A stretch of DNA of 64,000 nucleotides from Taiwanofungus camphoratus. Taxonomy: Eukaryota > Basidiomycota > Agaricomycetes > Polyporales > Taiwanofungaceae. Where the stretch lies: contig CP021230.1 of NCBI GenBank assembly GCA_003999685.1, positions 186,001 through 250,000 of the forward strand, given 5' to 3'. Positions 47,183 to 58,865 of the stretch are shown piece by piece. Numbering within the stretch: position 1 is the stretch's first letter; each line of letters begins with the position of its first letter. The translations under genes and the position numbers were made by a program. The notes beneath the pieces are model-generated. The model was not told the origin of the DNA. It saw only the letters and a list, made by a program, of their open reading frames with translations, and made no database searches.

Positions 47183-48904
47183 TCACACACCGGTTATTTC
47201 TCGTAAATACTCTACCAAAGGCAATTGGCTCAGTAATGGGTCATTCGCATAGAACTGACCTTACCTCTTGTCAATTCAAATGCTGCAAAAGTACTCGCCG
47301 CTGCGGGTATACTGGTGATAAAAAAATCCCGTGACTACGGCCTCATTTCAACCCGTTAGTTGGCTTACCTCCTGAGAACTAGAGAAAACACGTCGATGTC
47401 ACTAATTACCTCCGAGTAGATGGAAGGAGGGGCTTACGAGAAGGGGACAGGCCTCTGAATAGCCCAACCCTACAGACAAGGTCAGCACGTGCATATCTCA
47501 AAGCACGGGGTACGCAAACACATCCGCAAAAACACGAGGCGGATTGCTCCCAATAAATTGAAGCTCACATTCCTGATTCTGAGGCAATGACCTTGAGCTC
47601 GTGTGCAATATACTGCACAGGTGTACCACTTGGAGGCGTCGCTCGCAGTTGCACGCGGGACTTCACAACATCTAGAAGGGAGTGAGAATTCATTCAACGT
47701 GAATTGCTGAAACTAATATCATTGCGATTCAGTTCACATACCAAGCGGGTAGCATGATAACCAGTAGGCGATCTACACAATTGCAATTGGGTATCAGAAC
47801 CACCCGTTAGCCCGAAGATGTCGCATGCTCACTCCACCGGTCGCGCCGCTTGTGAGGAGTGCCCAGACGGGAATTTGGGTGCCATATATCTTAGCAAAGT
47901 TCCGCTTGGTGAATTCATAAGCTGGAAAGACGTCTTCTAAGCGAAAATATTTTGGCGGGCTTGAACAGCGCATTACTCACCGGTGTAGAATCTGCGAAAA
48001 CGCTATGGTTAGCGAGACCAATCAGGCCGCATATCAATTGCACATACCCGGCATAGGCAGGAATTTCTCGTGCTACTGTTACCTGAGATTGAAGATATTG
48101 ATACGAAGAACAATACGCTATCGTTCGCATCTAGTCATACAACATACATACCCAATAGCCTCGCATGATTCCCTTCCGGAAGCCCCATTGGGACCACATT
48201 TCGCTCGCCACGGCTCTCAGCCGCTTATCTGAGGGCGAGCCATATTGGCCCTGCATACGAACTTTGAACATCTCCACTGCAGCGCACGCTTTGAATCAGC
48301 CTGGCGCTCTGTGTAGCTTGAGTCATGTGAAGGAACATGCGAACCTGGACTGGCGAGAATCGCGTTCGCTGCACCAGCCATAGCACCAGCTGCTGCGGTC
48401 TCCTTGAGGGAAATTTGACCAAATGGGGAGACAATCCGTTTTGAGGCACCATATGCAGCGAACAGTAAGGAGTTCACAGCAGCTATTCCGACCAAGGGAC
48501 TGGCCATCCCTAAATGCACAGTCGGATAATCTCAGAATCAGCTTATAGAAAAGAGACTGCACATAATCTAACCCTTATACAACGCGAAGAAACCTTCCTT
48601 TCTCAGTGTCTGTACAAGGATATCCATAGGGCCTTTCTGTTCGCGTGACATGACGCAGGGTCAGTGGCTCCGATGTGAGCCATGGTCAGCGGAATAGGAT
48701 AAAGTGCCTACAAACATCCCCTCTGATATCAATCAGAAAGGTAGCATAAGCTCATATCTCCTCGCGTGTAAAAGCAAGCAGAAGGACTGAACTGGGGGCG
48801 ATCTGCGCCCTAGTCTTGATGGTGTCTAGCGGCTGCCCTACGAGGACCTGTGCAGCGCCGCCAACACTACCAGCCAGGAGTTCATTTACGGTCTGTACAT
48901 CCAT
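47183..48904 (-). CDS. mitochondrial carrier (SLC25), acylcarnitine/amino-acid carrier type
   Basis: A six-helix carrier of the mitochondrial inner membrane. The ATG at 48904 gives MDVQTVNELLAGSVGGAAQ. The three tandem repeats show their signatures: QPLDTIKTRAQ near 48835 (repeat 1), SPVEMFKVRMQ with the first half near 48350 and the second near 48255 (repeat 2), and CYPLDVVKSRVQ near 47740-47660 (repeat 3). Glycine-rich helices include LFAAYGASKRI near 48455 and REIPAYAG near 48075. Many short introns (at least eight) separate the exons, the last giving EYLREITGV and a stop at 47183. The set resembles the SLC25A20/YMC group (carnitine-acylcarnitine or basic amino acids), but the substrate cannot be settled by eye. 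It is divergent from the REX4-type gene, 303 bp apart. Confidence 0.85.
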
Positions 48905-49207
48905 ATGTGCTTGCAGTTCAGGTAAGAAGCCGCGATTTCGCAGCCTGAACGAACGAGCCCAGCTCGCCGGACGCGAAGTGCAAGAAGCGATTGCGCAATA
49001 TATGGTCATTGTATGTCCACATTTGAACATATCAACCCAATATTATCCGCGACTGAATATGTCTCCCTTTGGCATTTGCAATGCCATGATCCTTCAGTCG
49101 ATCCAACGCGTTCACCTTCAAATCGATTGACCTCGCATTCGCCGTTCATCGTTGGTGTCTATGCTGGACAATATATAGATCAGGTGGAATTCTTCCTAAC
49201 GTTTGCC
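48905..49207. promoter_or_regulatory. bidirectional intergenic region, carrier/REX4
   Basis: 303 bp between two divergent start codons. A shared promoter is inferred from the spacing; no specific element is recognised. Confidence 0.4.
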
Positions 49208-50652
49208 ATGTTTCCAAAAACAGCGGAAGGGCCTTCGTCTAATTGGCTTGCCTTGCAAAAGGTCGGGCAATCTGCTCGCTATTCTACATCTGTGCAGTTC
49301 AACTCATTACTATGTTTTCTTGACTCTCCCAACATTTAGAAAATCCCGGCGGCCCTTGGACCGACAAAGAAAAGTTCCTCGTCCACAGCCGCAAGGAAAA
49401 GGCGGAAGATTGACCACACGGGCGAGACTCGGGATGCTCTTGCTACAACGAGTCATACATCTCTCGGGATTTCTTTCGCACGTAGTACCACTCTGGAGGC
49501 TTCATCTCCATCGGAAAATGATATCAAGAATGGCGAATCGCTGTCAGCACTGCGGAAGATGATATCAGGCGAGCTTGAGCATTCTTCTGCCCAACAGCAG
49601 TGAGCCAACTCCCCACTTAACCATTTACAGAACATATCTGATAGTCCCGCAATGTGTCCTTGTCATTTGTACTGTCTTAGACCGGGAAAGTACCTTGCGT
49701 TGGATTGCGAGATGGTGGGCGTCGGGCTTGAGGGGAAGGAGTCTTCGCTCGCTCGTGTCAGTCTCGTGAACTACCATGGTGCGGTGCAGCTCGATGTCTT
49801 TGTCCGCCAGAGGGAGCGAGTGGTCGACTACAGGACACAATTCAGCGGTGTACGCCCTAGCGATATGGTCGATGGTTCGTGGTTCAGTTTCATATGCTAG
49901 ATCAACGCTCGTGACCGACTTCCATGCTGCAGCCAGACCTTTTGCAGAAGTGCAGCAGCAAGTTGCAGAACTATTGAATGATCGCATGTTGGTGGGACAT
50001 GCGGTGCATAATGATCTCAAAGTAAATCTGACGATTTCTCATGTATATGTTGTCATGGCTGATATAATAAAAAAAACTATAGGCACTCCTGTTATCCCAT
50101 CCGCGACAACTGACACGCGACACACAAGTGTATGCGTACAAGCACAAAGTTACGAGAAGCCGATGGCCCGCGTTGCGGCACCTCGTGCAGCAAGAGCTCG
50201 GTGTTACGATTCAAGCTGGTGAACATTCTAGTGTATGTTTCCATTGACCTTACTTTTACTTTCTCTAATGTTCCCCCCTTTTCCCCAACGGATGCTGTAC
50301 ACATGATTCGCGTTGTTGGAATTAGGTCACAGATGCAAGAGCAACAATGGCCGTGTTCCGCCTGCATCGTAGGGACTGGGAAAAGGGACAAAGGCCAGAG
50401 AAACCGCCTGTTGCTCATGGCAGTGCCAGAAAGAAGCGGAAGGTGACCGAAGGAGAGGACGAGGACCTCCACACAGATGAATCGACCCGAATACGTGCAC
50501 AAGCTGAATTCCCCAGTGGAGGCCGGAAGGGCGTCAGTTCTGGACTCTCGACGGTGGTCAACAGGCGCGATTCGTCTGCAAAAAAGAAGTGGTGGACGGA
50601 ACTGGGCGATAGTCCATCAAGGGGATCTATTAGGCTCAGAGCGACAGCTTAA
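49208..50652 (+). CDS. REX4: RNA exonuclease 4 (REX4-type 3'-5' exonuclease)
   Basis: A DEDD-type exonuclease linked to ribosomal RNA processing in yeast. Exon 1 (ATG 49208) reads MFPKTAEGPSSNWLALQK; an intron (about 49262-49338) leads to a basic, nuclear-type linker with ARKRRKID. The catalytic motifs follow: Exo I YLALDCEMVGVG near 49690, Exo II GHAVHNDLK near 50010, and Exo III HSSVTDARATMAVF split by an intron near 50225-50330. A lysine-rich, disordered tail ends at 50652. The introns have GT-AG ends and the frame is open. The domain order and the GKYLALDCEMVG block match Rex4 rather than Rex1 or Rex3. Likely nucleolar. Confidence 0.88.
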
Positions 50653-51941
50653 ATCGCATGACTAGTGAACTGCTAATTGATGGTAATTCAGGAGAAGGGA
50701 CAGTTTTATAAATCATTGATTCCATTCATATGTACACTTGAATAATATCGGGACGGTTTTCTCTGACTTATGACTTGATGTGATGACTTCAGGTATACTC
50801 TGCGGATAGAAGCTCCTTCCAACGGTGTCTTACAGTGAACATAGGGGTAGTCGAGTAAGTGGTCATCTTGATGTACCGCAAACAACTCCAATCACCTATT
50901 GTCATAAGTATTCTACAACGAAGAAGCATAAAACAGCAACGGAGACTGCATATCAGAAACATGCTAGTACTGCCAACTTACATCATGTATCCACTCAACC
51001 CAGCTGGGCTTTCAGCTCTGTCGAAGTAAAAGAGAGCGCGATCCTGAGGCTGTACTTATTCGAACTATTCAGTGGCATTTTAGGAACGCAAATTGTAGCA
51101 TCATCCAATCACGCAAAGTGCTAAGCATAGACTGGTTCAACGGTGTCATCGGGACTATGAATGTTTTTGTATAGAGCGTGCAATTAATCTAAAATTATTC
51201 CAAAGCTCTTGCCTTCCAATCGCCAAAAAGTACACATTGTGGTCCAGATATGTGTATAGCCATCAAGGAACCAGATCTTCTGCAAATGCTTTGCTGGACT
51301 CGGTTTGAAGACACAGAAGTTCCTCGTATTGCGACGAGCAAGAGACGGCAATGATAGATAACCGATGAGCTCATGATCGTAAGTTTTGCACTTGCAGCTT
51401 AGTGTGAGTATTTGAACTAGTTCAGCAGTGCACGGGAGATCGCTTTTGTATGTGACCAGGCTCTAAAGAAGCCTGTTCTGGCTCTTATCATGTCAGAATA
51501 CCGACGAGTGAACATGAGTAGACAAGAATTGAACACACTGCACGTATACCTACAAGAGCTTGATCTCAAGGATACCGAGGCACACACAGTCACTTCGAAG
51601 CACCCCGATCTCGAAAGCATCTCCAGTACTTACACAATCTATAAACATGATCGACCGATCACTGGAGCTAAGGCGGCAAGCCAGATACTGACAAGGCACT
51701 CGTTCCAAGGGGCAAAATAGACCGGAGCTGATCGTCGAGACCGTGCACTATATTCAAGCGAGAACCGACACTCGACAGAGAAAGCAGAATGCACTAGCGT
51801 CCAAATGGTTATTAGATCCTCCCTCTGCGCCTGTCGTCCTCGCCTTGCCCTCTACAAGTCACCCCTACCTCCGTTCGGGCATCGTCGTCGTGAAACCAGG
51901 TGTTTGTGAACATGCGTATGCATTTCGTGGGCACTGAGCAT
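50653..51941. other. intergenic, nothing recognised
   Basis: Several short frames lack domain features. A 76-codon plus-strand frame at 51490-51720 has protein-like composition but no match that I recognise. No RNA gene is seen. Confidence 0.45.
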
Positions 51942-52596
51942 TTATTCACTCTCCTGGATGAGTGCGAGGATCATCCTGGTATCAGCCGCAGCATCAGCAG
52001 AGTGAGCTACCGATGAGGGGTAAAGCAAACGCACCGATAGAGGTAGTAGAAGAAACTAAGGAGGTAGAATCCAAGCTTAACAAAGCTTTCTTTCTTATGA
52101 TTCGGCAGTGTGCGAAAAATCTCTGTCGCATCATACATGTGATTCCCATTTCGTATTCTGCAAAGCGTCAGGAGACAACGTCGACGATAACAGAGGGGAA
52201 GACACACTTGTTAACGTTAAAGGCAAGTAGTGGCACATTGAGCAGAAACGCGACCCATTGTCCAGACAGAAGGAATAGCAATGCGAGGAATGCATGCGCG
52301 ATGTTTTCTGGCAGGACAAACTAATAATATCGAGTCAGCTGGGCAAAGGCCCGCAAATCAACGGGACCGTACTTGATTGAGCTTGTTGCACAGATCTATT
52401 GGGTTGATATAGTCGCATTCAAGGTCGGAGAACATGATTATCTGTGGTGTAGAATTCCGAGCAGGGACATAATTGTGGTCAGGAGACGAGTTCGAGCTAC
52501 GCGTAGGAATTTACGCACGAAAAAGACCATCGTAAAAAGAAGCCCAGCGGCCATAAGTACCGAGAAGAGAAACAGCCATCCTAGGCAATATAACAT
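51942..52596 (-). CDS. ERV14: ER-vesicle cargo receptor Erv14 (cornichon family)
   Basis: A small three-helix membrane protein that loads membrane cargo into COPII vesicles at the ER. It lies on the minus strand in five tiny exons, and splicing gives an intact protein of about 135 residues. In order: [20 protein letters not shown] (52580-52528); [22 protein letters not shown] (the cornichon hallmark [12 protein letters not shown], near 52400); [22 protein letters not shown] (near 52300); [20 protein letters not shown] (near 52130); and [16 protein letters not shown], ending at 51942. All four introns are 50-75 nt with GT-AG ends. The start at 52596 (MLYCLGWLF) is the nearest in-frame Met; relatives begin MSGEAWLF, so a short upstream exon could supply a different start. 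The very short exons make this gene easy to overlook. Confidence 0.92.
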
Positions 52597-53686
52597 GATA
52601 CAGGCATGGTGAAACATCCACCCAGAACATGGAACTATCAGCTAGATGCTTAAACTAGTATTCACATTGAACCGTACCTGCACCGCCCATGATGAATGAA
52701 CAAAAGTTTTACCTTTATATAACAGATACAAAAGGTGCAAACGACGTCGTTGAGAGGAGGGCCCGCAGCAGGCGAATACACGAATCCAGCGGGAGACAGA
52801 CGGTGACAAGACGTGGATCAAGCAAGAAAGGGTGACACGGTGTCCGTGACAACGTGACACACGCTTATTTTGCCTACTTTGGATCAGCTGAGGTGCATAA
52901 TAACGGGCACGTCCAACGTTGAACTTCGAGTAACTGGTAGCCCATTAGGCGACAGGAAGCTATGTATAGGTGCTGATCATCTCTGGGATGGTTTATTGGG
53001 ATGCAGATATTTTAGGGAGACAGTAAGTAGTTGTTGTTTGATGTTTCAGCTGTCACTCGTTATGAAATGTGTTTCTCCATTTACGAAAAAAGATAAAAGG
53101 AAACACGTTGTCCAGTTATGCAGACCTCTAAAGTATGCTAGAAACTCTTATTCAATCATTTTGTTCATTTTGTTCTCTGGGCGAAGCTGCCTGGATCCAT
53201 CCGCGACTAGATTGCGGGCGAGTGAGGCGACCGAATCATTGCTATTTACGCGGGCAATAACTCACCGATTGACATGGGTATAGGGTGGGCACAGATAGAA
53301 TTCATGTAGTCCCTCGTTCCACTGAAACCGGGGGATTCCGACTTGATACCGGCGAATGCAATCGCATGTTCGCATTTATATTGCTGCACGCAATGACTGA
53401 ACGAGCAGGGATTGCATTTGCGAATGCATATTAGGGTTATCGTATCGAGCGGAGTACGCCATAATCACATGCAGGAGTGCATAAGGCTACGAAATATGAG
53501 ATAATCGAGAGACAAAACAAACGGAAGTCACAACAGTAAACCAGATTCGCAGAACGAAAATCAGTAATACAAGGAGTATATGTACCATATGCAACGCCTC
53601 ACCGCAATCAACACATCGCCATTTCTCTAATGTCCATGAAGTGAATCTCCAGTCTGTCAAAATGCTTCACGCAATGACATCACGTC
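52597..53686. other. intergenic, nothing recognised
   Basis: The promoter side of the Erv14 gene and the 3' side of the RRM gene. A 137-codon frame at 52870-53283 shows no domain or codon pattern that supports coding. Confidence 0.45.
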
Positions 53687-54558
53687 TTAATCAATGTCCA
53701 TGCGTACACCGCCGCCTCCGCCTCCGCCTCCACGCCGGCCGCCTCGCCCCCGACCACGACCGCGGCCGCCGCCACGATGTGGCCGCTGGATGTACTCAAC
53801 AGGGTCCATGCCAGGTGGGGCGACGAGAACATGCGCCCGAGAATCTTGAGCAAGGATGTCATCCGAGCGGAGCTTCCTATATCAGAGAGTGTTGTTCAGG
53901 AAACCGCAACGGAGAGGTGAAGAGCAAATAGGACAAGGAAAAAACGCTTACGATCCACTGGACGAGTCCTCTGACATCAAGGCGTCTACACTGTCGTCCT
54001 GCACCGCAATGCCCATCCGCCCACCAAGCGTCGCGTTAACGCCGCCGACAATCTTCACCTCCAGCAAACGCCCATCGGCAGGCTGCCCATGGAACTTGGC
54101 CACTGCCGCCTGCGCGTCTTTTTCATGTTTGAAAGTCACCCGTACGACAGGTGAGTCGCCACCTGTCTGCTGTACCGAGTTCGTAATGGGTCCGCAGCGC
54201 TTGAAGATTGCCTGAAACCAGACAGCGCCACGGTCGATATCATAAACCAGCGTAAGATATAGAGTGCACGCACCTCGACGTCCGCAGCACTCGTCCCCTT
54301 TGCCAGCCCACCGACCTGCACGACATTCCCACGGCTGCTCGCGCCCTTGATTGACAAACCCTTTTCACCCAATGCCTCGCGCAGCGCGCGATCTGCGCCC
54401 GTAAAGTTCATCTTCGGCGCGCCAGCCGCAAGGCGCGTCCCGAGGGGTCGCGCTGAAGGATCGGCGCCAGGACCGTTGTAGAGGTCGTGCTCCCAGGTAC
54501 CATTGATGTCGCCCCTTGGCGGGCGTTGGTTGCGGTTCTGTCCATCGTTGCAGCGCAC
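53687..54558 (-). CDS. RRM-RGG protein, Yra1/ALYREF-like mRNA export adaptor
   Basis: Three exons on the minus strand. Exon 1 (54558 to about 54274) holds a basic region, KMNFTGADRALREALGEKGLSI and the RRM beta-1 strand NVVQVGGLAKGTSAADVE. After a short intron, exon 2 (about 54213-53957) continues the RRM with AIFKRCGPITNS, VRVTFKHEKDAQAAVAKFHGQ and LLEVKIVGG. Exon 3 (about 53880-53687) ends in a GRGRGRGGRRGGGGGGG tail and VRMDID. One RRM followed by an RG-rich end, with a short conserved C-terminus, is the layout of REF/Yra1 proteins that link mRNA to the export receptor. The exact orthologue is not certain, since other RRM-RGG proteins share it. The start at 54558 is the first Met in frame. 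Confidence 0.82.
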
Positions 54559-56495
54559 ATAGAGAAGAGCGGTTACAAGAGTATGCGAGAGGCAAAGGGA
54601 ATGAGCGGAAGTTCAGAAGGCGAGACTCGGGAAGATGTGGCGCACATATGGGCTTGTACCGCCTGCGCGGTTGCCTCTGCTACGAACGGGGCCGACATTG
54701 TTGTTCCCGGGGAGACTAATGCGGTCGAGAAGAGAGGTGGTCATGGCAAGGGAGAGAGGACTGCGGGAATGATGGTGGCAAGAGTCAAGACGTCGCGCTG
54801 TTGGTCGCTTGTAGCAAACGCAAAAACCGCAAATGCTTATTTGACACTGTTTGTAGAGGCCTGGAAGACGGCGTTATGTAATCGAGCTTCATCGCACCTC
54901 GAAAAACTCCAGACTCGATTCTAGTTTTCAGGTTGATTCACGCCTCAAGTCTCCCCAAACCTCTGGATCAGTCGCATTCTCCTCGCCTATATTACGCATT
55001 GTGGTCTCGTGGTCTCTGCTGGCGTTTGTTCTTACCTCCTATTATCTTGTTTGCTCGAAACCCTCTCTACCTCAGCATTTCAACAACAGCTACGACCTGG
55101 CCTGGTCCATCTTATCTCCTTGGACCGCGGAGCATGATCTACCGGAACGACCTGGTTTGTTGGACAAGGCGTTGTCCCGCCTCTCCTTGGCAATGGCCAT
55201 TCAGTTTTGTTTTGAACTCGCATTGCACACAAAAGCTTGTCATGTTTATGCAAATAAGCTGTGAGTTCAACCTTGACGACTTTTGGTGGCCCTCAGATAA
55301 GGTGATGTTTTTTTTCATCGAGGATCTAAACCTTTGCTGTACTTCCTAGTACCGTTGAATGTATTTGTTAGACCATCGATTGTAACATAATGATCATAAA
55401 CAAAGTTTGCTCTCCACATTTACAAATGATTCTCGCCGTTTTATACTAAATTTATGTTCTAAAAAGTCACCAGCATGCGTGTACGAACTACCGACCCGTC
55501 CTCCCTACCCTTCATTTCTCGTCTCCAAGAAAACCAGTAGAGAAGACGTTGGGTGCTAAGATGTTCGCAAGTCGCTCTTGACACGGCCCGACACTCGAAC
55601 GGCCGCGTGAACAGCGCAGCTATGAGCAACACATGGGGAAGAAATGGCCGTGTCGCCGCACGAAGACCACTGCACAACAGAGGGGAGCCTTTTTATACAG
55701 CGGGCGTGGGAATGTTAGGGCAGGTTTGTATGAGCGCTAGCGCGCCTGAAGCTCCCGTCGACTGGCAATATCGCAACGGAAATTCCATCGCAGACGACGC
55801 GGAAGCAGACATACAAGCGCGGTCGCCCACCTGGGGTTCTTTGTCTGTGATAAAATGAAGTCTTCACTACTTGTTCTAGATTGTTGATTTGACGGTCGAA
55901 CTCGATTCTGTCTAAGGTGACTATCGTCTCGTGCATATATGGTTCGTCACGCAATGCCTCTGATGGGAAAATGGGTGCTGTTCGTTTTGTATATCACCTC
56001 TTCCACCATTGGAGTAACCGCGCCTTAACGCAGGCCGCTGGTTGTTCGCCTTCATCATACAACAAGTGTCAGCAAAACCTCATTGCCTGATCAACTGTAC
56101 GCATCATGGACTATTCTTTCGACTCATTACCGTTGATATACCGTTTTCACACAGATTACAGAGATTTTGTTTGCAATTTGGGTGCGATGAAGTTCGTATC
56201 TAAGCCTGTTCTCTGAGACCATGTTCTAGTTGCCGTGCATCGTTGTCTGCATGTCGTTGGCACTCTGTCTAGGGTGCAGCAGTATCCAGTTGTATCCTGC
56301 ACAAAAGGAAATCGTGGCTACGGTCAGAGCATACATACTGGACTCCCCTTGTCACGGGATCGTGTCTAGGACGACGTCATTTTTAAGCTTACTTGTCACT
56401 CCCACCTACGCCCCCTTCCTTCATAAGGCCATCATATTCTTACAGCTGCAGGGCGCCAAGCATTTGTAAGATACAGCACCATCTAGCACACCGAA
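54559..56495. other. intergenic, nothing firmly recognised
   Basis: An 87-codon plus-strand frame at 55001-55264 begins with a hydrophobic segment and could be part of a small secreted or membrane protein, but there is no match or clear splicing. The DNA from 56200 to 56495 is the likely promoter of the cupin gene. Confidence 0.4.
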
Positions 56496-57056
56496 ATGCC
56501 AGCTCTTCAAATCACACCTCTCGCTGCTCTCTGCACTTCCACCTACAAGATTCCCCCACACGCACATGTTCCCAATACCTCGCTACACAACCACCCGCTT
56601 CTCATTTACCACGGCGTCTTTCCCCCGTCTTCCTCGTCCTCCCAAATCGAGTCGCACCTCTCGTGCGTTGGGGTAGTCACACCGCAATGGCGCTATTCCA
56701 TGTACCGACAATCGCACTTCCACAGTACAACGCACGAGCTGCTCGTCGTCTCCGCGGGCCGCGCACGCCTCCTCTTCGGCGGCGATGGAAACCCGTCTGG
56801 TGTGCATGTCGAGGTCGGGAAGGGCGATGCGATACTTGTTCCTGCAGGGGTAGCACATCGTCTGGTCGAAGACATGGAGGGGGAAGGAAACGCGTTCGAG
56901 ATGGTCGGTTCGTACCCGGTCAAGGCTGCGCACTGGGATAAGTGTTACGGCCGTGAAGGAGAGGACCACAAGGGGATCGAGGAAAGAATTCTTGCATTGG
57001 GCTGGTTTAGCCAGGACCCGATATACGGTGCCGAGGGTCCGGCACCGAAATACTGA
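56496..57056 (+). CDS. cupin-domain protein (YjlB-like)
   Basis: One uninterrupted frame of 186 codons starting MPALQITPLAALCTSTYKIP. The cupin fold is marked by FHSTTHELLVVSAGRARLLFG (metal-ligand-type His and Glu positions, near 56715-56780) and by GDAILVPAGVAHRL (second motif with Gly, Pro and His, near 56825-56865). The C-terminal part, with VGSYPVKAAHWDKCYG, fits the YjlB-type single-domain cupins found in bacteria and fungi. These are small soluble proteins of unknown reaction, probably metal-binding. It is intronless, unlike its neighbours. The length is typical and no break is seen. Confidence 0.85.
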   Translation: MPALQITPLAALCTSTYKIPPHAHVPNTSLHNHPLLIYHGVFPPSSSSSQIESHLSCVGVVTPQWRYSMYRQSHFHSTTHELLVVSAGRARLLFGGDGNPSGVHVEVGKGDAILVPAGVAHRLVEDMEGEGNAFEMVGSYPVKAAHWDKCYGREGEDHKGIEERILALGWFSQDPIYGAEGPAPKY

Positions 57057-57700
57057 ACATAAGGTGAGCTTGAAAGACGAGATTCTTTAAGAACGCTTCA
57101 CTGGAGATTTATCGCGGAAGCCCCGGAGTTGACTGTTTATTCATAGATACAGAATGAATATCACATTTTTCCCTCCAACGATTTGTGTCAGGACTGTCAG
57201 TCCGTGACGTACACAAGAAGGTAAATGTCTGTCAGAGTGCATCAAGAACCAAGTTCACAATACTGTGAGCCATAATCCATCTGCTTTTACTCTGTTACAT
57301 TTTCCTCCGTCAGTCTTCTCATAGTGCATGATTACTTCATATGCTGTGATTCTCTTATCAAGTCTTCGCCAGTCATCCTAGTGTGTTGTAGCGCAACTGC
57401 TTAGTCCATGTATTGGTCTGACTGCTGTCCCCTTGCCCATTATAAAGCCACTAAGAAGTGACCAAGTTGTGCCAGATATCTATTTCATCTGACAGCACCT
57501 GCTTGTCAAGTCATCATGTCTACTTTGATACTGCAAGTGTCATAAATGTTGTGTTCATCCTGAGTAAGTATCTTAATTCAAGTACTCTCATCTATGATCC
57601 TTCATTCATTCAATGATGGCATGAGGTGTATGAACATCAGATATAATACTTGTTGAAGACTGAATTTGGGAAGTCATTTACATCTGAAAGGAAGCAAGAT
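57057..57700. other. AT-rich spacer, nothing recognised
   Basis: Composition shifts toward AT with few CpG pairs from about 57300 onward. No gene or repeat end is identified before the TPR-CHAT relic. Confidence 0.45.
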
Positions 57701-57779
57701 GTGTCTTTTTGTCAACCCTGGTTATGTTTAATTTGTTCTACCAGTCTCATTGATGAAGCAGATTTTTTTATGTGGAAGT

Positions 57780-58865
57780 GAGTGTATTTCAAGCAATAAT
57801 GAAGTCAATTGCACATGATGAAAATATCAGTAGATGTGCATATGAAAAGCTGTGTGGTGACATGAGAATTAAATATCAAAATGTACAAGTAGTACCCAGG
57901 ACAAAAATGAGCTATCTGTGTTATCCTGTTGTTCTCTGAGATGTTTGACAGCATGATAAAGGGCATATGCAGCTTGAGAACTGTCAGGCTTCCCAGTTTG
58001 AAAAAGGAATGTATAGACTTTATCTGCAACAACAGGAGCATCCTTGTCATAGATTGATCACATTGTGGCAATGACACTTCCATAACCTGCAGATAGTATT
58101 TCTGCAGCCAGGTGGACAGCTTCTGGAAGAGTTTCACTTCCTGCTGCAATCTGACATGCAGACAGAACAGCAAAGTCTGCATGAAAAAATTGCCTTGTAA
58201 TAATTTTGGACAGTTTTAGTAAACCATCTTGAAAATAAAAACCACTCTCTAGTGGCTTTTTGATATTCTGCCTGGCATGACAAGCAAGATGGATCCAGCT
58301 GTGCTTTTCTAAGCCTTAAAACACAATATCTGTGATTGTTTCAGGACCATCCAGAAATTCCATATTTTGAAAAATATTGAATGTACTAGCAAGTTGCTTG
58401 ATCAAATCTATCTCGGTCCTTGCAGTGCAGATTTATAAGCTCATGTAAAGAATGAAAGTGAGTATGCAATGAAACATCAAGACTGCTGAGATATTCAGGC
58501 TTCTCAGTATGATTGTTTGATGTTAAATCAACAGCAGGTTGATTATAGATACAGTAATAGACTGCTCTAGATCTGACAAAGTTCTGAAATTGAGTATACA
58601 ATGTTACTGAAAGACTGTTCAGATAATGAGGCTTGTTTGGGTGATTGTTTGGAATAAGACCAAGTGCAGATTTTTCACAACCAATGCTTTTTTTTCAAGT
58701 AAGTCCAGTCATCTAGCTGCTAAACGCAGACAGATAATGAGGCTGCAAGGCTATCAAGACAACATGGTTTTTCAACATCGTTGTCCTCAGTTAGTTGAAG
58801 AACATGACATTTATGATTAATGCTTTTCTCTAAATCAGTCATGTCATTTAGATATTGAAAGCGAT
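57780..58865 (-). pseudogene. TPR-CHAT protein relic
   Basis: Minus-strand reading recovers a CHAT (caspase-like) domain: HSWIHLACHARQNI near 58290 with the usual His, and FAVLSACQIAAGSETLPE near 58165 with the usual Cys, then GYGSVIATM and AYALYHAVKHL. Upstream, toward 58860, are repeat units of the tetratricopeptide type (RFQYLNDMTDLEKSI; KPEYLSSLDVSLHTHF). Mushroom genomes carry many TPR-CHAT genes. This copy is broken in several places and is only the 3' part of such a gene. It is nearly free of CpG over about 870 bp, which suggests old mutational decay. The left border is approximate. Confidence 0.82.

Noticed and set aside
54933-55349. 138-codon frame downstream of the RRM gene promoter
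   Set aside because: Overlaps another open frame of similar quality, no domain and no clear start or splice context.
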